Source of the DNA: Streptomyces sp. SAT1
GTDB taxonomy: Bacteria; Actinomycetota; Actinomycetes; Streptomycetales; Streptomycetaceae
Direction: 5' to 3'
DNA: 64,000 nucleotides
Assembly: GCF_001654495.1 (NCBI RefSeq)
Contig: NZ_CP015849.1
Location: 2,556,501-2,620,500 of the forward strand
Positions 61,768-64,000 of this stretch are shown here, piece by piece. A program made the position numbers and the translations under genes. Under the pieces are notes generated by a model, which saw only the letters and a list, made by a program, of their open reading frames with translations, did not search any database and was not told the DNA's origin. Numbering within the stretch: position 1 is the stretch's first letter; every line of letters starts with the position of its first letter.

Positions 61768-62904
61768 CTACCCGGCTGCTGCGACCTCGCGGGCCGTGTC
61801 CGCGAGCCACACCGGGGCGTCCCGGTCGATGGTGCGCAGCGTGCACCGGAGGCGGACACGGGTCCGGGACGACGTGACCGCCCGCAGGATCGGTTCGAGC
61901 CGGAGCAGCGGCGCTTCGGCGTCCCGCCACGCGCCGAGCTGCACAAGGGCGGTCAGCTCCGCGAGCACGTTGCCGAACTCCCGGCGGCCCCCGCCACCCC
62001 TGGAGCCCTCCGAACTCCGCTGGAGGTGCGGGAGGGCTGCCCGGGGGTCTCCGAGGCTGAGCAACGCCTCACCGGTGTGCAACTCCACTTCCGTGGTGTC
62101 GATCCACCAGGTGAACGCGGGATCGTTGGCCTGTATCGAGTCCTGGAGTGCTCCCGTGGCCCGCTCCAGCGCGTCCAGGGCGCGGGCCCGGTCTCCGGCC
62201 TGCGCGAGACTCCGCGCGCGCCGTACGCGGGCCATGAGCGCCACGCGGCCGCGCACCTCGCGGCCGGTCAGCATCTCGTCCGTGATCGCCATGGCCTCAC
62301 CGGCGCGGCCGGCATGCACGTCGATCATGGCGATCAGGTCCAGGATGAACCACTCCAGCGGGCCGTCCCCGGCGAGCCGGGCCAGGGCGTGTGCCTCCGC
62401 CAGCGTGGCGCGCGCCTCGCGGAACCGGGCGGCGTCGTGGAGCAGCCACCCGGCCACTTCCCCGATCTCCGCCACTTGGGCGAGGTGCTGTCTGTCCTCG
62501 CCGGTGATCCGGCCGCGCTCCGCCTCCCACACCTGCAGGGCCGCGTCCGCCACGTGGTCCCCGCCGTGGCGGTTGTCGTGCGCGAGCAGCCACCCCACGG
62601 CGTCCTGCACGTACGTGTCCGGGTCACGGTCGGCGCAGTCCGGCGGCTCAGCTTCCCCCCGGGCTCGCGCGGCCTCCCGCTCCAGGGCGCCCAGCGGCTG
62701 CCCGAGCACCTGCGCGAGCGGAGGCAGCCACGCGTCCGGGATGCGCCCGCCGCGCTCCCACCGGGAGACCTCATTGCGCGTCAGGGTGGTGATCCCGGCG
62801 ACGGCGCACAGCCGGTGGGCCAGGGAGCGCTGCGAGAGGCCCACGCCTGCGCGCAGGCTCGCCAGGTGCGCGCCGAACTGGGCACGTCTCGCTCGGTCGT
62901 TCAT
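61768..62904 (-). CDS. XRE-family HTH regulator with TPR-like C-terminus
   Basis: 378 aa. Residues about 10-72 are an XRE helix-turn-helix (FGAHLASLRAGVGLSQRSLAHRL, RNEVSRWERGGRIPDAWLPPLAQVLG); the rest is helical repeats (EVAGWLLHDAARFREARATLAEAHALARL, ARSLAQAGDRARALDALERA). It faces away from the ATPase gene (160-bp gap). HTH/ATPase/small-protein trios of this kind are common in streptomycetes (bldB/whiJ/abaA-like loci) and act in development. It lies wholly within the repeat-flanked island. Confidence 0.85.
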   Translation of the reverse strand: MNDRARRAQFGAHLASLRAGVGLSQRSLAHRLCAVAGITTLTRNEVSRWERGGRIPDAWLPPLAQVLGQPLGALEREAARARGEAEPPDCADRDPDTYVQDAVGWLLAHDNRHGGDHVADAALQVWEAERGRITGEDRQHLAQVAEIGEVAGWLLHDAARFREARATLAEAHALARLAGDGPLEWFILDLIAMIDVHAGRAGEAMAITDEMLTGREVRGRVALMARVRRARSLAQAGDRARALDALERATGALQDSIQANDPAFTWWIDTTEVELHTGEALLSLGDPRAALPHLQRSSEGSRGGGGRREFGNVLAELTALVQLGAWRDAEAPLLRLEPILRAVTSSRTRVRLRCTLRTIDRDAPVWLADTAREVAAAG

Positions 62905-63063
62905 GCGGTGCCTCCTGCCACCAAGTTACTCGCGATGGCCCCTCCCCTGGCCCCCCGTGCGGCCCCTCCCACCGATCGGGGACGCCGGTTACCTGAACGC
63001 GAAGCGTCCCGGCGACCGCGCGAACGGCCCCGGGACTCGGCCGACCTGAGAGAGCAGATCGAC

Positions 63064-63480
63064 ATGCCGCAACCTACAACCCGGACCCGCCCCACCGGCC
63101 ACCCCGGGTACTCCGAGACGCTGCCGGGAGAACCCGGGAGCGCCGCTACGGCGCGGCAGTTGGTCCGAGGCGCCTGCGCCGTCCGGGGGCTGGAGGAACT
63201 GGCCGAGGACGGCGCCCTGATCGTCTCCGAGCTGGTGTCCAACGCCGTCCGGCACGCCCGGCGCGAGAGCATCCGCGTGGTGGTGGAGCGCACGGCCCAG
63301 AACACGGTGCGCGTGGCCGTCGCGGACCTGTCCCGGGCGCGTCCGATGGAGCGCGAAGCGGACGGCGGTGACGAGGGCGGGCGCGGCCTGCGCCTCGTGG
63401 CGGCGCTGGCCGCCGACTGGGGCACGGACGTGCGGCGCTGGGGCAAGGTCGTGTGGGCGGACCTGGAGGGGCGCGGATGA
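63064..63480 (+). CDS. RsbW/SpoIIAB-like ATP-binding protein
   Basis: 138 aa from ATG 63064. GHKL fold: ARQLVRGACAVRGL, N-box ALIVSELVSNAVRHARR (Asn for Mg-ATP), a G1-like VAVADLSRA in which the usual DxGxG is degraded, and GRGLRLVAALAADWG (G2). Proteins like this act as anti-sigma kinases or orphan regulators. The weak G1 box raises doubt about kinase activity. Divergent from the HTH gene and overlapping the next small gene by ATGA. Confidence 0.82.
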   Translation: MPQPTTRTRPTGHPGYSETLPGEPGSAATARQLVRGACAVRGLEELAEDGALIVSELVSNAVRHARRESIRVVVERTAQNTVRVAVADLSRARPMEREADGGDEGGRGLRLVAALAADWGTDVRRWGKVVWADLEGRG

Positions 63481-63650
63481 CCGTCGAAGAGACGCCCGGT
63501 CGAAGCCTGGCCCGAGCGCACCTGTCGCAGCTGATCGAGTTGTTCGGCTCGGACGGGTGCCTGCGCATCAGCCCCGCCTCCGAGCCCGACGCGACCGGCT
63601 GGGCTCCGGCTCCCGACTCCGAGGGCGGGGAGCCGGAGGAGGACGAATAG
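63477..63650 (+). CDS. 57-aa acidic small protein
   Basis: Starts at the ATGA overlap with the ATPase stop. SLARAHLSQLIELFGSDG is an amphipathic helix; the C-terminus is Glu/Asp-rich (EGGEPEEDE). It ends 2 bp before the tRNA-Lys remnant. No family recognised; by position it resembles the third small member of HTH/ATPase loci, but it is not clearly DUF397. Translational coupling argues that it is real. Confidence 0.6.
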   Translation: MTVEETPGRSLARAHLSQLIELFGSDGCLRISPASEPDATGWAPAPDSEGGEPEEDE

Positions 63651-63652
63651 GG

Positions 63653-63687
63653 CAGCGGTCCGGGGTTCGAGTCCTGGCGGCGCACGA
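63653..63687 (+). pseudogene. 3' fragment of tRNA-Lys
   Basis: 35 nt matching the last part of tRNA-Lys and two bases beyond (anticodon stem, variable and T arms, acceptor) with two single-base deletions: one G in CAGCGGG and one C in GTCCC. It has no 5' half and cannot fold. It looks like an attachment-site copy left at the end of an inserted segment. Confidence 0.85.
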
Positions 63688-63743
63688 CACCGGAAGGCCC
63701 CTCGGGCGAGCGAGGGGCCCTCCGCGTTCCCCGGTCACCGCCC
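63686..63743. repeat. Direct repeat flanking the tRNA-Lys island, right copy
   Basis: Same sequence as 61673-61730 with T-to-C changes in the stem and in TTCCTCGG. The start-to-start distance is 2013 bp. Here it follows the tRNA fragment directly. Confidence 0.88.
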
Positions 63744-63878
63744 CCCACCCCCGCTCGCACTCATGTGCACCCCCCGAAGGCGCGGCTTCCGCGCGTCGAG
63801 TGCCGTCGGGCCGGGCAGCCATGCAACCGGTACGAAACGGGATCGACACGCGCCGGACCGCGCGTGGGGGGATGAGTC

Positions 63879-64000
63879 ATGACATCGACGCCGCCGCCGG
63901 GCGCCCGGCACCGCAGCGGCAGCACCACCGGGGCGTTCCGCACGATCAGGAGCACCCTGCCCAGATACGACTACGAGCACCACAGCCGGCTGGCCGGACC
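63879..64000 (+). CDS. cslA: CslA-like cellulose synthase-family protein, N-terminal part
   Basis: The first 40 residues only, beginning MTSTPPPGARHRSG and reaching LPRYDYEHHSRLAGP, cut by the window end. This N-terminus and the position after the chitin-binding gene fit Streptomyces cslA (SCO2836 as I recall), a membrane glycosyltransferase making a tip beta-glucan with GlxA. GGGGGGATGAG lies 4 bp before the ATG. An overlapping ATG at 63872 opens a frame with ATA and CTA codons and is rejected. The call rests on a short match and synteny. Confidence 0.6.
   Translation, partial: MTSTPPPGARHRSGSTTGAFRTIRSTLPRYDYEHHSRLAG

Noticed and set aside
61747..63060. Upstream extension of the ATPase frame across the HTH gene
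   Set aside because: Antisense to a well-supported HTH/TPR gene; the ATPase homology begins only after ATG 63064.
63872..64000. Alternative start ATG 63872 (MSHDIDAAAG frame)
   Set aside because: Contains ATA and CTA codons and no recognisable protein, while the overlapping frame from 63879 gives the CslA-like N-terminus.

Overview
The window is high-GC actinobacterial DNA and almost certainly Streptomyces chromosome core. Third codon positions are strongly G/C, leaders are short with GGAGG-type sites, GTG and TTG starts are used, and the gene order follows the stretch of the S. coelicolor chromosome that I recall as roughly SCO2774-SCO2836: leucine-catabolism operon, desE, GH20 hexosaminidase, glmS, adpA (with its TTA codon), ornA, cellobiose ABC cluster, cdgA, ehu genes, chitin-binding LPMO, cslA. 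These assignments come from motifs and remembered synteny; no database was searched.

Layout. 1-8221: acyl-CoA metabolism, with a partial TesB thioesterase, an acyl-CoA dehydrogenase, a TetR regulator and a divergent liu-type operon (3-methylcrotonyl-CoA carboxylase beta and alpha, HMG-CoA lyase, acyl-CoA dehydrogenase) read from a region with two 16-bp operator-like palindromes. 8273-11217: iron-box-controlled siderophore-binding lipoprotein, a second iron box that now controls nothing and is followed at once by a terminator, then a GH20 hexosaminidase. 11284-20647: SHOCT/DUF4429-like protein, Tat-exported purple acid phosphatase-like protein, glmS, a decayed membrane-protein gene, a universal stress protein, a collagen-like-tail membrane protein, adpA, ornA and tRNA-His. 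20729-32253: MarR, GNAT, then a cellobiose or beta-glucoside module (cebEFG-bglC, divergent cebR) with a second LacI and a second GH1 gene and several copies of the 14-bp operator TGGGAGCGCTCCCA. 32277-41117: GH18 chitinase, a two-component system, small secreted or hypothetical proteins, a spermidine-synthase-fold protein, an NsdA-like HTH/TPR regulator and a histidine phosphatase. 41340-46405: PAP2 membrane enzyme, then three overlapping genes that look like a eukaryotic-Dna2-type nuclease/helicase split over three polypeptides. 46712-54387: small proteins, tRNA-Lys, secreted M6-like metalloprotease, cdgA (GGDEF+EAL, with a BldD box), luciferase-like monooxygenase, formaldehyde-dehydrogenase-like enzyme. 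54621-58580: EutA-like protein divergent from ehuBCDA, an ectoine uptake system. 58714-63743: two more tRNA-Lys genes, DUF3592, AA10 LPMO with a perfect DasR site, SPFH protein, and a small island (HTH/TPR regulator, anti-sigma-type ATPase, 57-aa protein) lying between the third tRNA-Lys and a broken tRNA-Lys 3' end, bracketed by a direct repeat. 63879-end: start of a CslA-like cellulose-synthase-family protein.

Themes. Many genes serve polysaccharide use and development: chitin (GH18, GH20, LPMO, glmS) and cellobiose (ceb) feed sugar-responsive regulators (DasR and CebR sites are visible), and adpA, cdgA and the NsdA-like gene link to differentiation. Intergenic regions are unusually rich in short tandem repeats with unrelated unit lengths (9, 16, 21, 31 and 39 bp). 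The observations I rate highest are the des-cluster scar at 9440-9500, the split Dna2-like module at 42202-46405 and the tRNA-Lys island at 61492-63743.
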